Assembly (NCBI GenBank): GCA_017505535.1
Contig: JAFVPD010000013.1
Location: 1 to 64,000 of the forward strand
Direction: 5' to 3'
DNA: 64,000 nt
Origin: Muribaculaceae bacterium
GTDB taxonomy: Bacteria; Bacteroidota; Bacteroidia; Bacteroidales; Muribaculaceae
The notes below the pieces were generated by a model, which did no database searches, was not told where the DNA came from, and saw nothing but the letters and a program-made list of their open reading frames with translations. The position numbers were made by a program, and so were the translations under genes. Every line of letters begins with the position of its first letter. The stretch's first letter is position 1. Shown one piece after another: positions 28,110 to 36,495 of this stretch.

Positions 28110-28814
28110 TTATTGGGCCGGCTCGTTGAGCAAGTCCATAAATTCCATTGTTTTGGCCTCTAGCATATTCATCACTTTATTGATGCGTGCCACCAAGTAA
28201 TTATATGCAAACATGGCAATAATTCCCACAATGAGACCGGCAACAGTAGTTACAAGTGCCTCATATATGCCACCGGCAAGCACATCTATGTTGGCCGAGC
28301 TTCCGGCACTTGCAAGGTTGTAAAAGGCATCGACCATACCCATCACCGTTCCTAAAAATCCGAGCATTGGCGCACCGGCAGCAGTTGTTGCCAACCAAGG
28401 CAATCCTTTCCCCAAGGTGGCAATTTCAAGATTTCCTGTGTTTTCGATTGCAACAAGCACGTCATTCATGGGGCGGCCTATGCGTGAAATACCTTTCGCA
28501 ATGAGACGAGAATAGGGCGAATAGTTTTTCTTGCAAAGGTTCATAGCGCTTTCTATTTCTCCTTCATGAATGTAGTCTTTTATACGTTTCATGAACGTGC
28601 TGTCCTCGCGACTTGCGTCTCTAATTACTATTGCTCGCTCAATCAAAATGTATATACACACTACCGAAAGTATCAACAACGGAATCATAATGAAACCGCC
28701 TTCAAGGCACAAATCCCAGACCGACAATTCGGCTGTCTTTTGTGTTGCTACAGCTGCAATGCTATCGGTTGCTATCGGTGCTGCATCGGGTGTTATCAGT
28801 GAAAATATTGACAT
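28110..28814 (-). CDS. exbB: ExbB/TolQ/MotA proton channel protein
   Basis: A 234-aa inner-membrane protein with three helices: about 33-55, 130-155 and 175-200. The family pore sequence is seen in LPWLATTAAGAPMLGFLGTV and LVTTVAGLIVGIIAMFAYN. It forms the proton channel with ExbD. The N-terminus is an extended hydrophobic stretch after the ALAT-type start. First gene of the exbB-exbD-tonB unit, 37 nt after pdxJ. Confidence 0.93.
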   Translation of the reverse strand: MSIFSLITPDAAPIATDSIAAVATQKTAELSVWDLCLEGGFIMIPLLILSVVCIYILIERAIVIRDASREDSTFMKRIKDYIHEGEIESAMNLCKKNYSPYSRLIAKGISRIGRPMNDVLVAIENTGNLEIATLGKGLPWLATTAAGAPMLGFLGTVMGMVDAFYNLASAGSSANIDVLAGGIYEALVTTVAGLIVGIIAMFAYNYLVARINKVMNMLEAKTMEFMDLLNEPAQ

Positions 28815-28851
28815 AATGTTGTGTTTTTTGTTAAGATGAAGAAAAGTTTAA

Positions 28852-29565
28852 TTATACCAGACACGCCTTGTAGCGTTTGATTGTCTCTTCAAGACCATAG
28901 TACAACGCGTCACAAATGAGAGCATGTCCTATTGAAACTTCATTGAGGTAGGGCAGATTTTGAGCGAAAAATTGAAGATTTTCAAGGCTCAGGTCATGCC
29001 CGGCATTGACGCCAAGTCCCACTTTATGAGCGGCTTTACTTGCCTCAACAAATGGAGCTACTGCAGCCTCAGGATTTGTTGGATAACGATCGGCATAGGG
29101 CTTAGTGTACAATTCTACACGGTCGGCTCCGGCCTTGGCTGCATATTTAATGTTTTCCACATCGGTTCCCACAAATATCGATGAACGTATTCCGGCATCG
29201 CGCAACGTATCGATTATGCCTGTAAGAAATTCCAAATGTTTGGCAACGTCCCAACCGGCACTCGAAGTGATTGCGTCGGGTGCATCGGGCACGAGAGTTA
29301 CTTGCGCCGGCTTTACCTTAAGCACCAAATCCATAAATTCGGGAGACGGATATCCCTCGATGTTAAACTCGGTTTTTACCATCGGGCGAAGGGTGAACAC
29401 ATCGTCACGACGTATGTGTCGTTCATCGGGACGAGGGTGCACCGTAATGCCATTAGCACCAAAAGCCTCACAATCAAGGGCAACTTGTTGTACATTAGGA
29501 CGATTTTCTCCTCTGGCATTGCGCAATGTCGCAATTTTGTTGATATTAACGCTTAAATTTATCAT
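28852..29565 (-). CDS. pdxJ: Pyridoxine 5'-phosphate synthase
   Basis: A 237-aa TIM-barrel enzyme that condenses 1-deoxyxylulose 5-phosphate with aminoacetone phosphate to pyridoxine 5'-phosphate. [40 protein letters not shown] (active-site HPRxDxRHI), and the closing [15 protein letters not shown] with a catalytic His. Head of the operon reaching pdxB; divergent from nadK. Confidence 0.97.
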   Translation of the reverse strand: MINLSVNINKIATLRNARGENRPNVQQVALDCEAFGANGITVHPRPDERHIRRDDVFTLRPMVKTEFNIEGYPSPEFMDLVLKVKPAQVTLVPDAPDAITSSAGWDVAKHLEFLTGIIDTLRDAGIRSSIFVGTDVENIKYAAKAGADRVELYTKPYADRYPTNPEAAVAPFVEASKAAHKVGLGVNAGHDLSLENLQFFAQNLPYLNEVSIGHALICDALYYGLEETIKRYKACLV

Positions 29566-29670
29566 TGATTTTACCTAAATTCTCTTAACTTTTTATTGTA
29601 GATGCTTGTTTCTGTGACAAATGTGAAGAATTATTCATATATTTGCCATGCAAAATCAGATTTCAGACTA

Positions 29671-29678
29671 CAAAAGTA
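29671..29678 (-). promoter_or_regulatory. -7 element upstream of pdxJ
   Basis: TACTTTTG (minus strand), about 105 nt before the pdxJ ATG. No perfect -33; the longer leader may be untranslated. The 246-nt pdxJ-nadK gap holds nothing else recognised. Confidence 0.45.
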
Positions 29679-29810
29679 ATACGAAATAATAAGAATGCGA
29701 AAGTTTTGACGGCAAAAGATATATTTTTTAAACAAAAATACATGCCTTTCACCTAAAATTAACAACGTGATTATCGACTTCTCAATAACTTTCGCAAAAA
29801 AGAATTGACA

Positions 29811-30683
29811 ATGAAAATAGCCATCTACGGAAATAAACATCAAGAGGCTCACATTGAGGCCCTCTTCCGCTTTTTTGAAGCATTGTCAAGCCACCCGGGC
29901 TTGTCGGTGGCAATGGAATACACTTTTTTCAATTATCTTAGTCGCATACTACCTTCTCAACCCCACGTCGATGAGGTGATACATGGCGACAAATTCTCGG
30001 CTCAATTTGCCCTGAGTCTCGGTGGAGATGGCACTTTTCTGCGTACGGCTCAGTGGGTAGGGTCCAAAAATATTCCAATCTTGGGTATCAATACCGGACA
30101 TTTGGGATATTTGGCCGACACTCAAATTGATGAAGCGACCGACATTATTGATGGCATCATTAATAATCAGTTTAAAATTGAAGAACGTAGTCTCATTGAA
30201 GTTGAAACCGACAACGAGTCAGGCCCCGACTGGAAATTTGCACTGAACGAAGTAGCGATTCTGAAACAAGACACTGCATCAATGATAACCGTAAAAGCAG
30301 CAATTGATGACGTTGATATCGCGTCATACAAGTGCGACGGGCTCATTATTGCCACTCCTACAGGGTCAACCGGCTACAACCTTTCGGTGGGTGGACCCAT
30401 CATCGAGCCATGTGCGCCCAATTGGGTTATATCGCCCATTGCCGCCCACTCGCTCACGATGCGTCCGCTCGTTGTGCGCAACACCGGAATCATTACAGCT
30501 ACTACCACGTCGCGAGCATCTAATTATCTGCTGAGTTTAGATGGACGATCAACAACGATGCAATCCGGCACAACCATAAAAATTCGCAAGGCTCCATTTT
30601 CAATCAAAGTGGCTCAACGCCCCGACCATCATTTTTGTGACACTTTACGCGACAAACTTCTTTGGGGCATTGACAAACGCTGA
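29811..30683 (+). CDS. nadK: NAD kinase
   Basis: A 290-aa enzyme phosphorylating NAD to NADP. The ATG at 29811 is chosen over a TTG two codons upstream. GGDG at 71-74 (SLGGDGTFLRTA), NEVAI at 146-150 and ATPTGSTGYNLSVGGPI with the NTP-binding loop are all intact. The stop overlaps the next start as TGATG, so translation of the metallopeptidase is coupled. Confidence 0.97.
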   Translation: MKIAIYGNKHQEAHIEALFRFFEALSSHPGLSVAMEYTFFNYLSRILPSQPHVDEVIHGDKFSAQFALSLGGDGTFLRTAQWVGSKNIPILGINTGHLGYLADTQIDEATDIIDGIINNQFKIEERSLIEVETDNESGPDWKFALNEVAILKQDTASMITVKAAIDDVDIASYKCDGLIIATPTGSTGYNLSVGGPIIEPCAPNWVISPIAAHSLTMRPLVVRNTGIITATTTSRASNYLLSLDGRSTTMQSGTTIKIRKAPFSIKVAQRPDHHFCDTLRDKLLWGIDKR

Positions 30684-31402
30684 TGGGAACACCAATCACT
30701 CATAGCCATGACTTTTTTCACCCCTCGTTGGGAAAGGTCCACATGATCATCAGAATGAACTCCCGACGCATCTCGGCCGGGTGGAAAAATGGGGTTATAC
30801 ATCTAAATGTCCCTTATGGAGCTGATTCCGACACTGTTATTGACGCATTAAATCATTTTGCACCAAACTTGCTCAATTCTAAATCCAAACTACGATATCA
30901 CGACTTGCAGGAATTACATTTCGATGGATTGTCTATTAAAATCATACGACAATCAATCGACCCCGAATCGGTATTGGGCCAAGTGCGCCCTAATCAATCA
31001 ATCATTAGTGTTGGGAGCAAGCTCAAATTTAACGACGATTCCACCACTCGCAGCATTAGCAACATCATGTGTCGCATAGCCAAACGCGTCGCACCTCAAA
31101 TATTAATTCCACGAGCCGAAGAATTGGCCCATAGCATTGGAGTAAAACCCTCGGGGTGGGACATCTCAACAGGACACACCATCATGGGGCGATGCGATTC
31201 CAAAGGGTTCATTCTTCTTTCCTATATGCTGGTTTTTGTGCCCCAACACCTGCGAGATTACATTGTATGTCACGAGTTGGCCCATCTCACCGAAATGAAC
31301 CATAGCCCTCGATTTCACCAGCTTTGCAACCAATATTGCAATGGCCGAGAAGCTCAGCTCATCAAGGAGATGAAAGAGTTCAAATGGCCCGTACTCAGGT
31401 AA
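30683..31402 (+). CDS. YgjP-type (DUF45) zinc metallopeptidase
   Basis: A 239-aa protein with the SprT-like motif HELAHLTEMNHSPRFHQLCN at about 196-215: HExxH plus the third ligand His seven residues on. The fold and active-site spacing match the YgjP/DUF45 family. Zn-dependent hydrolase activity is expected; the substrate is unknown. Overlaps nadK; ends just before the promoter of the large exported protein. Confidence 0.85.
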   Translation: MGTPITHSHDFFHPSLGKVHMIIRMNSRRISAGWKNGVIHLNVPYGADSDTVIDALNHFAPNLLNSKSKLRYHDLQELHFDGLSIKIIRQSIDPESVLGQVRPNQSIISVGSKLKFNDDSTTRSISNIMCRIAKRVAPQILIPRAEELAHSIGVKPSGWDISTGHTIMGRCDSKGFILLSYMLVFVPQHLRDYIVCHELAHLTEMNHSPRFHQLCNQYCNGREAQLIKEMKEFKWPVLR

Positions 31403-31422
31403 ATAGTTTCAAAAAAAATTCC

Positions 31423-31430
31423 TACCTTTG
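31423..31430 (+). promoter_or_regulatory. -7 element upstream of the 1053-aa exported protein
   Basis: TACCTTTG, exact match to TAnnTTTG, about 54 nt before the ATG. The -33 region is weak. Confidence 0.55.
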
Positions 31431-31483
31431 CACGTCTGTTTCTTATTGACATACAATAACTCAACAAATTATAAATTCATCTT

Positions 31484-34400
31484 ATGAGAAAATTTTTACA
31501 CATTGCATGTGTAGTCACATTGTTATTTTCAGCTCTGACAATAATGGCTACAAACCGCATTGCATCTTTTAACCAAGATGCAGTTAAACATCTTCTTTCC
31601 AAAGATCATCAATGGAAAACGGCTTCATTTAAAAAGCCCTCACACTCAACCGTTGCCCAATATGGAGCGACATTGGGACCATCAAGCGACTACAGTTTTA
31701 TAAGTGGCCCCGATAATTCTGAATGGTATGCTACACAACAGTTCTCCGTTGAAGGTAGCTATTACACTGCCTCAAAAATAACTATCTACAATAATTTAGG
31801 CGAGCAACAAGGTCAGTTTAACGTTACAATGCCCGACAATGGCAATTGTAACCAAATTCTCGTAGGCGAGGCTGTTTCAACAAATCTTTTTGACCGAGAC
31901 AAAACAACCTATGAAATTCCGGTGATTTTCAACGTAATCATCAAACCGGGCGAAATCGTCAAAGTTACCCACATCTACGATCTCGCTTCGGGCGAATTAA
32001 AACAAACCTATGATGGATTCATGTCGGTATATCCCTATAGCACCGGATATAGCACCGAATGGATAGGTGTAAGAAGCTACTCTTCTACCGAAAACAATGT
32101 AGCAACTACCAACTATGACATCTACATGAAACCAACCTACGGCAATGATCAAGCTGTACTAAAAAAAACGTTCTCGGTTCCAACAACTCTTGCCGAGTAT
32201 CAAATAGGTCGAGTGCTTAATATCTACGTAATTGACAATAGTCTCTACTATGTTGTTTCTCACTACGAAAAAGAATACCTCGCACCCGAGTCCTACCAAG
32301 AACCCTGGGATATGATTCCTACCTCCGATAATAACTTCATTGCCACAATCTATAATAAGAATTTCACTGAGATCGGAAGCGACACAATTCCGGTTACTTC
32401 TACGGCCCAATATTTGGTTCAATATGGTGTAGGATTGTTCAGCAACGAAGACCTTTCTAAAAATATATGGGACAACAGCGATGAATTCAGACTTGTTGTG
32501 GCTTCTTCAGGGTTCCAAGTAAACACCGAAAGTGAAAATTTGTCTTTTAGTGTATATGACATGAATAGCAATGTCGTAAAAACTATTGCATCTAACGTAG
32601 GCGATTGGCTAAAGATGTATGACATACCCGGCCAACCATCGCAATATGCGTTCCTTTCAAGTAGCGGAACAACCCTCAGCATGGTTGATATTCCTTCATG
32701 TGAAGTAGTAATCACTATTGGCACCACAATCGGAGAATACTCAACATCGACCAACATTGACCGCTATCCTATCAATGATAGTTACCAATATGTGATGAGC
32801 GTTGCAAATGCTACAACCGGCGATAATGGCGAATTTATTCAACGCTTGTTGTGGATCAATAAAGACGCATCGGTTAATCATGTAGTAAACTTCAACCTTG
32901 GCACCAACAATGCAAGTTGGACTCCTCTCGTGATGGGCGAAGCTTTCAATCCATACCTCTTTGACACCGATGATGCACATGAATACATGTTCATTGCTAA
33001 CCAATATGCCGAAGGTGCTACCTCCGGAAACATCACCGACCAATTGCGCATCGTTAAAGAAGATGGCACTGAAGTGCGCACCTACGTTGAAGACCCCAAC
33101 GGAAAAGGCGACATTGGTTCTTGTATGCTTTTAGGCCTAAATTCCAATACTCCAACACTTGTTATCCCCTATCGCAACTCTTCAACCGACAGCTATACTC
33201 TTGATTTGGAATTCCTCCCATTTTCAATGTTTAAAGCAGGCGGTGACGGGTCAATCCAAAATCCCTACCTCATCTCAAGCGCCGGCGACATGGCTATGAT
33301 TGCTCGCAACCCGGCAGCTCACTACCGCATTGTCAACGACTTTAGTGCCGCGAGCTATGGCGCATGGACTGCAATTCCCTCATTTACAGGCGCTCTTGAT
33401 GGTGGTAACTTCACTATTTCTGACCTTACTATTGATGGCAACCAAGCAAGTGCTGCAATTTTTGCATCGGCCGAAAATGCTAAAATCAGCAACTTCACTC
33501 TCGACAATACATCTATTGAAATCGACCAAGCTACGACTGCCGCTTTTGTGGTTGCCGAAGCATTGACCGACACCATCTCTAACATTACAATCACCAACGC
33601 AACCATCACAGCCAACGACAATGCCTATGCCACAATCGGAACTGTCATGGGTAGCGCAATGTTCAACTCGGTAATTGAAGGTTGCTACGTTTCCAATCTA
33701 TTTATCGAAGCTCCTTCTTGTAGCAACATCGGTGGTATCGTGGGCGACACTCGCACAGGCTCTTCAATCGCAGCATGTGCCGTAGATGGCAAAATAAAAG
33801 GCTCGTCAACCGTAGGAGGTATCGTAGGTGCTCTCGGAACCGACTGCTCGGCTCTCAACTGCCACGCTTCAGTTGAAATCAATGCCCTCAACACTATTGG
33901 TGGTATCGCAGGAACAGCCGACCGTGGTGGCATTCACCTTTGCTATGTTGAAGGTTCGCTCATCGCAACCGAAGCAGATTATAACGGCTATTACTCAGTG
34001 GGCGGTATCACCGGCAATCTTGCCATTAATTGGGACTCTACTATTGATACTACTCTACCCTGGAATGGAATGGTAATTTCCAACAACGTGATTTCTCTCA
34101 GCGAGATTAACACTACAGGCAAAGGCGTTCACCGTGTAATCGGCTACTCTCGTTGGGACGACGATATCGAAGCATCTAAATGGGATTCTTCAATCGTGCC
34201 CACTGCCGAAAATGCTATTGCCAACAATTATGTTGTCGCCAGCATAAACGCCATCGATAAAAGCATTGAGCCTAACGACTCTACAACCGAAGGTGCCGAT
34301 GTGGCCGTTGCCGACCTAAACAAAGATTTCTTTGCCAACCTCGGTTTTGTATTTGGCAACGACAATGCCAACCCATGGAACACCAATTCAACAAACGATC

Positions 34401-34645
34401 CCGGATTGTACTTTGAACAAATTGAGGCTAATGGCGTTGATTGCGTAATTAAGGCCAATCCGTTGAACATCACAATTGCTGATGGCGTTATCGATGTTGA
34501 AGGTGCTACCGATATTGAAATTTACAATGTAAATGGTGTAAAAGTTGCCACACAAGCTCCCGCCCACCTCAACGCCGGCATCTATATTGTCGTAGCAACC
34601 GACGAAAGCGGAAACCGCTCTGTTTCAAAAATCATGATGAAATAA
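31484..34645 (+). CDS. Large exported protein with GLUG-like repeats and T9SS-type C-terminus
   Basis: A 1053-aa protein. Signal peptide MRKFLHIACVVTLLFSALTI. The first about 590 residues are beta-rich, with many Tyr/Asn/Thr and no recognised catalytic motif. Residues about 590-850 carry GLUG-like repeats (GALDGGNFTISDLTIDG, SNIGGIVGDTRTGSSIAAC, SSTVGGIVGALGTDCSALNC, NTIGGIAGTADRGGIHLCYV). The last about 70 residues form a type IX sorting-like domain (ATDIEIYNVNGVKVATQAP, then NAGIYIVVATDESG and an ending in IMMK). It is probably a cell-surface protein, perhaps adhesive; the substrate is unknown. Confidence 0.8.
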   Translation: MRKFLHIACVVTLLFSALTIMATNRIASFNQDAVKHLLSKDHQWKTASFKKPSHSTVAQYGATLGPSSDYSFISGPDNSEWYATQQFSVEGSYYTASKITIYNNLGEQQGQFNVTMPDNGNCNQILVGEAVSTNLFDRDKTTYEIPVIFNVIIKPGEIVKVTHIYDLASGELKQTYDGFMSVYPYSTGYSTEWIGVRSYSSTENNVATTNYDIYMKPTYGNDQAVLKKTFSVPTTLAEYQIGRVLNIYVIDNSLYYVVSHYEKEYLAPESYQEPWDMIPTSDNNFIATIYNKNFTEIGSDTIPVTSTAQYLVQYGVGLFSNEDLSKNIWDNSDEFRLVVASSGFQVNTESENLSFSVYDMNSNVVKTIASNVGDWLKMYDIPGQPSQYAFLSSSGTTLSMVDIPSCEVVITIGTTIGEYSTSTNIDRYPINDSYQYVMSVANATTGDNGEFIQRLLWINKDASVNHVVNFNLGTNNASWTPLVMGEAFNPYLFDTDDAHEYMFIANQYAEGATSGNITDQLRIVKEDGTEVRTYVEDPNGKGDIGSCMLLGLNSNTPTLVIPYRNSSTDSYTLDLEFLPFSMFKAGGDGSIQNPYLISSAGDMAMIARNPAAHYRIVNDFSAASYGAWTAIPSFTGALDGGNFTISDLTIDGNQASAAIFASAENAKISNFTLDNTSIEIDQATTAAFVVAEALTDTISNITITNATITANDNAYATIGTVMGSAMFNSVIEGCYVSNLFIEAPSCSNIGGIVGDTRTGSSIAACAVDGKIKGSSTVGGIVGALGTDCSALNCHASVEINALNTIGGIAGTADRGGIHLCYVEGSLIATEADYNGYYSVGGITGNLAINWDSTIDTTLPWNGMVISNNVISLSEINTTGKGVHRVIGYSRWDDDIEASKWDSSIVPTAENAIANNYVVASINAIDKSIEPNDSTTEGADVAVADLNKDFFANLGFVFGNDNANPWNTNSTNDPGLYFEQIEANGVDCVIKANPLNITIADGVIDVEGATDIEIYNVNGVKVATQAPAHLNAGIYIVVATDESGNRSVSKIMMK

Positions 34646-34668
34646 TCGCTTATACCATTTTATACAAA

Positions 34669-34703
34669 TAAAGCGCAGCCACGATGGTTGCGCTTTATTT
34701 TTT
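34669..34703. terminator. Bidirectional terminator between convergent genes
   Basis: AAAGCGCAGCC (34670-34680) pairs with GGTTGCGCTTT (34686-34696), loop of 5 nt, flanked by TTATTTTTT on the plus strand and a T-rich run on the minus strand. It serves the large exported protein gene and the convergent winged-helix gene. Confidence 0.85.
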
Positions 34704-34721
34704 CGATATCGTGTGTCCTGA

Positions 34722-34901
34722 TTATTTCGCAGGCTCCCACTTGCAACGAACTGGCGAAATGATTGCCCCTTCGGCTTTCAATTGCTTCATTGCACCATCA
34801 ACCTCCTTACGGTCAAGGCCACTGAGTTCGGCGATTTTACCTGCATTTAATGGTTCTCCGGCAGCTTTCATCGTTGCCAATACTTTTTCTTTTGCTTCCA
34901 T
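34722..34901 (-). CDS. 59-aa winged-helix DNA-binding protein
   Basis: A short gene reading [20 protein letters not shown] then [20 protein letters not shown] and ending KCKWEPAK-like (CKWEPAK). Predicted helix-turn-helix plus wing: helix [12 protein letters not shown], helix-turn-helix [26 protein letters not shown], wing AIISPVRC. It matches a small Bacteroidales winged-helix family; regulon unknown. Encoded opposite to the large exported protein, with its own promoter at 34973-35005. Confidence 0.8.
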   Translation of the reverse strand: MEAKEKVLATMKAAGEPLNAGKIAELSGLDRKEVDGAMKQLKAEGAIISPVRCKWEPAK

Positions 34902-34972
34902 AATTTTTTGAGTTTATTTATTACATATTTCGTTCACTTTGATCCTAACAAATCATTGTTATCATCAGTTCA

Positions 34973-35005
34973 CAAAGGTAACGAAATTTTTTAATTATCC
35001 ACAAC
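34973..35005 (-). promoter_or_regulatory. Promoter of the 59-aa winged-helix gene
   Basis: GTTG (35005-35002), 21-nt spacer, TACCTTTG (34980-34973) on the minus strand. Predicted leader about 65 nt. Confidence 0.65.
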
Positions 35006-35083
35006 TGATGTAAAATTGCTATCAAAATCTATATTAAGGATACTTCTATAAGTTGCTTTGTGATGATTTATGAAATTTTATTT

Positions 35084-35175
35084 GAAGGGATTTTGATTTT
35101 TTGTCGAATGAGCATAGCAAGCTATGCGATTGAGCGTTCTTACTAATAAGCGCTTCCCAAAATGGCGTAAAACCC
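35084..35175. repeat. Palindromic intergenic element
   Basis: GCATAGC-AA-GCTATGC at 35112-35127 is a near-perfect palindrome. AAGGG upstream (about 35093) and CCCTT downstream (about 35165) can close a larger stem around it. The layout resembles dispersed palindromic repeats of Bacteroidales genomes, which I recall but cannot check. No second copy was noticed in this window. Confidence 0.4.
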
Positions 35176-35230
35176 TTATTTTTTGGACTAATTGGGATTT
35201 TCTGCTAAAAAACATCTTTAAATATTTGGT

Positions 35231-35250
35231 TATATATATATATATATATT
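35231..35250. repeat. (TA)n dinucleotide tract
   Basis: About nine and a half TA units, 37-55 nt upstream of the lipoprotein gene at 35286, preceded by TTTG at 35225-35228. Slippage in this tract would change the promoter spacing (inference). The 34920-35285 gap otherwise holds only the winged-helix promoter and the palindrome. Confidence 0.6.
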
Positions 35251-35285
35251 CGCACAATATTTTTAACTTTTAATACTTCTATAAT

Positions 35286-35711
35286 ATGAAAAATTTTTTC
35301 TTTTCTTTTGGAGTTATTCTAATCATAAGTCTTAGTGCTTGTGGTGGTGGCGATTCACTAACAAAAAATTGCAATTCACCTGAAGAAGAGTTGCAAGTTA
35401 TTCTGCAGAATGATGGCTGGGAGTTAATCTCTAATTCTACTAATATTTATCGAAAAGAACTGAGTTATGACGGGGGCTACGACTGTAATTATTGGTATAC
35501 AGCATCTATTTTCTGTAAAGAAAATGGTGGTCAAACCAAATATATCGTAGCAAGAGTGGTATATAACGATACTGATGCACAACGACATAGCGATGGAAAG
35601 CTTAAGTATAAAACCTTTTCTATTGTTGAATGCGATTATACTAGCAAATATGGGACTCCGTATAATGGCTATATAAATGATGGGGGCTCTACTGGTTATC
35701 TAAATTATTAA
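35286..35711 (+). CDS. Small lipoprotein, unknown
   Basis: A 141-aa protein with a signal peptide and lipobox (IISLSACGGGDS), so a probable lipoprotein. The mature part contains EEELQVILQNDGWELISNST, repeated Tyr and a Cys pair (YDCNYWYTASIFC) and ends with Gly/Tyr/Asn-rich sequence. I recognise no family. Codon use is AT-rich compared with the neighbours, a sign of recent gain or weak expression. The stop overlaps an ATG of the next gene. Confidence 0.7.
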   Translation: MKNFFFSFGVILIISLSACGGGDSLTKNCNSPEEELQVILQNDGWELISNSTNIYRKELSYDGGYDCNYWYTASIFCKENGGQTKYIVARVVYNDTDAQRHSDGKLKYKTFSIVECDYTSKYGTPYNGYINDGGSTGYLNY

Positions 35712-35722
35712 TGATTTGTCAT

Positions 35723-36070
35723 ATGAAAAAATTACTACTATCCATTTGTGTTATTTTAGCTCTATGTCTAAGCGGAAATAGTCAAGAATCTTTTGCTACT
35801 AACACTAAAAAGGCTTCTGTTTCAGCCGAATTATTGGCTCAAAACAATAGATATCAATATCTTGGATCAATTACCGCATATTTCATTAATCAATATGGAC
35901 AATGGCAAAAAAATACCACTCTTAATTTTGGACTTTATTCTGATGCATATGGGAACAAAGTTATTGGTTGTTCAAACAGATATGGCACTTCTTTTCATAA
36001 TATAGTTTCAAGTGATTATCGTGATTTTAGATTTGCGTTCTATTGTCATGGTTGGTATTATTTCAACTAG
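35723..36070 (+). CDS. Small exported protein, unknown
   Basis: A 115-aa secreted or periplasmic protein. The ATG at 35723 begins a good signal peptide (MKKLLLSICVILALCLSGNS); an earlier ATG at 35711 overlaps the lipoprotein stop. The mature part is beta-rich and Tyr/Asn-rich (AYFINQYGQWQKNTTLNFGL, then YSDAYGNKVIGCSNRYG). No family recognised. AT-rich like its partner, with which it is probably cotranscribed. Followed by a strong terminator. Confidence 0.68.
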   Translation: MKKLLLSICVILALCLSGNSQESFATNTKKASVSAELLAQNNRYQYLGSITAYFINQYGQWQKNTTLNFGLYSDAYGNKVIGCSNRYGTSFHNIVSSDYRDFRFAFYCHGWYYFN

Positions 36071-36091
36071 TTAATTTTTTATCTTCTACAC

Positions 36092-36138
36092 ATAACGAAT
36101 GTTACTATTCCTTTTTTGGGGTAACATTCGTTTTTTAC
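36092..36138 (+). terminator. Intrinsic terminator after the small exported protein gene
   Basis: AACGAATGTTAC (36094-36105) pairs with GTAACATTCGTT (36121-36132), 15-nt loop, followed by TTTT. A-rich sequence precedes it. Confidence 0.85.
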
Positions 36139-36182
36139 ACGTTTTTTACAAACTAACACCGCAAAAAATATTTTGATAAAAA

Positions 36183-36214
36183 TTTGTAGGATTCAAAAAT
36201 AACTCATACCTTTG
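36183..36214 (+). promoter_or_regulatory. Strong Bacteroidetes-type promoter ahead of the structured-RNA locus
   Basis: TTTG (36183-36186), 20-nt spacer, TACCTTTG (36207-36214): a complete consensus match. Transcription should start near 36221, 40 nt before the 19-codon ORF. No long gene follows for over 500 nt. Confidence 0.8.
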
Positions 36215-36260
36215 TTGCATCAATCCATAAAACGCACGAAATTTTCAATAATTAAATGCT

Positions 36261-36320
36261 ATGAACAGTATCTCAATGAATTTAGCTCAAATATTTAGAC
36301 GACGGCATCACGCTACATAG
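36261..36320 (+). CDS. Putative 19-aa leader peptide ending RRRHHAT
   Basis: ATG to TAG encodes MNSISMNLAQIFRRRHHAT. It lies 40 nt after the predicted transcription start. Three Arg codons (AGA, CGA, CGG) and two His codons sit just before the stop, inside a hairpin (36291-36346), as in leader peptides that sense ribosome stalling. No amino-acid biosynthesis gene follows, so a direct attenuator of that kind is unlikely; a translation-stress or efflux response is possible. Coding is unproven. Confidence 0.35.
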   Translation: MNSISMNLAQIFRRRHHAT

Positions 36321-36457
36321 TGAGGTCCAAATATTCGTTTAAATATGTTTTGCTGTGTTCATTGACGTATTGGACGCCGATTATGGTTGTGGGGCAATGG
36401 TCCTGCCATATTTTCGGCAGTCGTAGTTGATAGCTCCAATCAATTGCGACATTCTCT

Positions 36458-36495
36458 TTGTCAACCCATTTCTTTTCGGTTGACAATTATTCTTT
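36458..36495 (+). terminator. Terminator-like hairpin closing the structured transcript
   Basis: TTGTCAACC (36458-36466) with GGTTGACAA (36478-36486), perfect 9-bp stem with 11-nt loop, followed by TTATTCTTT. The T run is interrupted, so it may be an attenuator rather than a strong end. Confidence 0.55.

Larger units (their letters stand above)
36221..36495 (+). ncRNA. Candidate structured transcript (leader or small RNA)
   Basis: A transcript from the 36183 promoter would contain: a 12-bp helix 36291-36302/36335-36346 enclosing the end of a 19-codon ORF; a nested set of stems ATTGGA/TCCAAT (36369-36374/36435-36440), GATTATGG/TCGTAGTT (36379-36386/36421-36428, wobbles) and CTGCC/GGCAG (36403-36407/36416-36420); and a terminator-like 9-bp hairpin TTGTCAACC/GGTTGACAA (36458-36466/36478-36486) followed by TTATTCTTT. 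I recognise no known riboswitch or RNA family. It is either a short independent RNA of about 270 nt or a long 5' leader of the gene at 36761. Boundaries are inferred from promoter and hairpin. Confidence 0.45.

Noticed and set aside
29105-29578. 157-codon plus-strand frame over pdxJ
   Set aside because: Shadow of pdxJ.
36261-36320. Histidine- or arginine-operon attenuator
   Set aside because: The ORF has Arg and His codons, but no histidine or arginine biosynthesis gene follows; only an orphan gene and an efflux operon do.
36381-36452. 23-codon minus-strand frame reading MSQLIGAINYDCRKYGRTIA and three more residues
   Set aside because: Looks protein-like, but is very short, lacks a promoter on that strand and overlaps the candidate structured RNA. 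A decayed gene fragment cannot be excluded.
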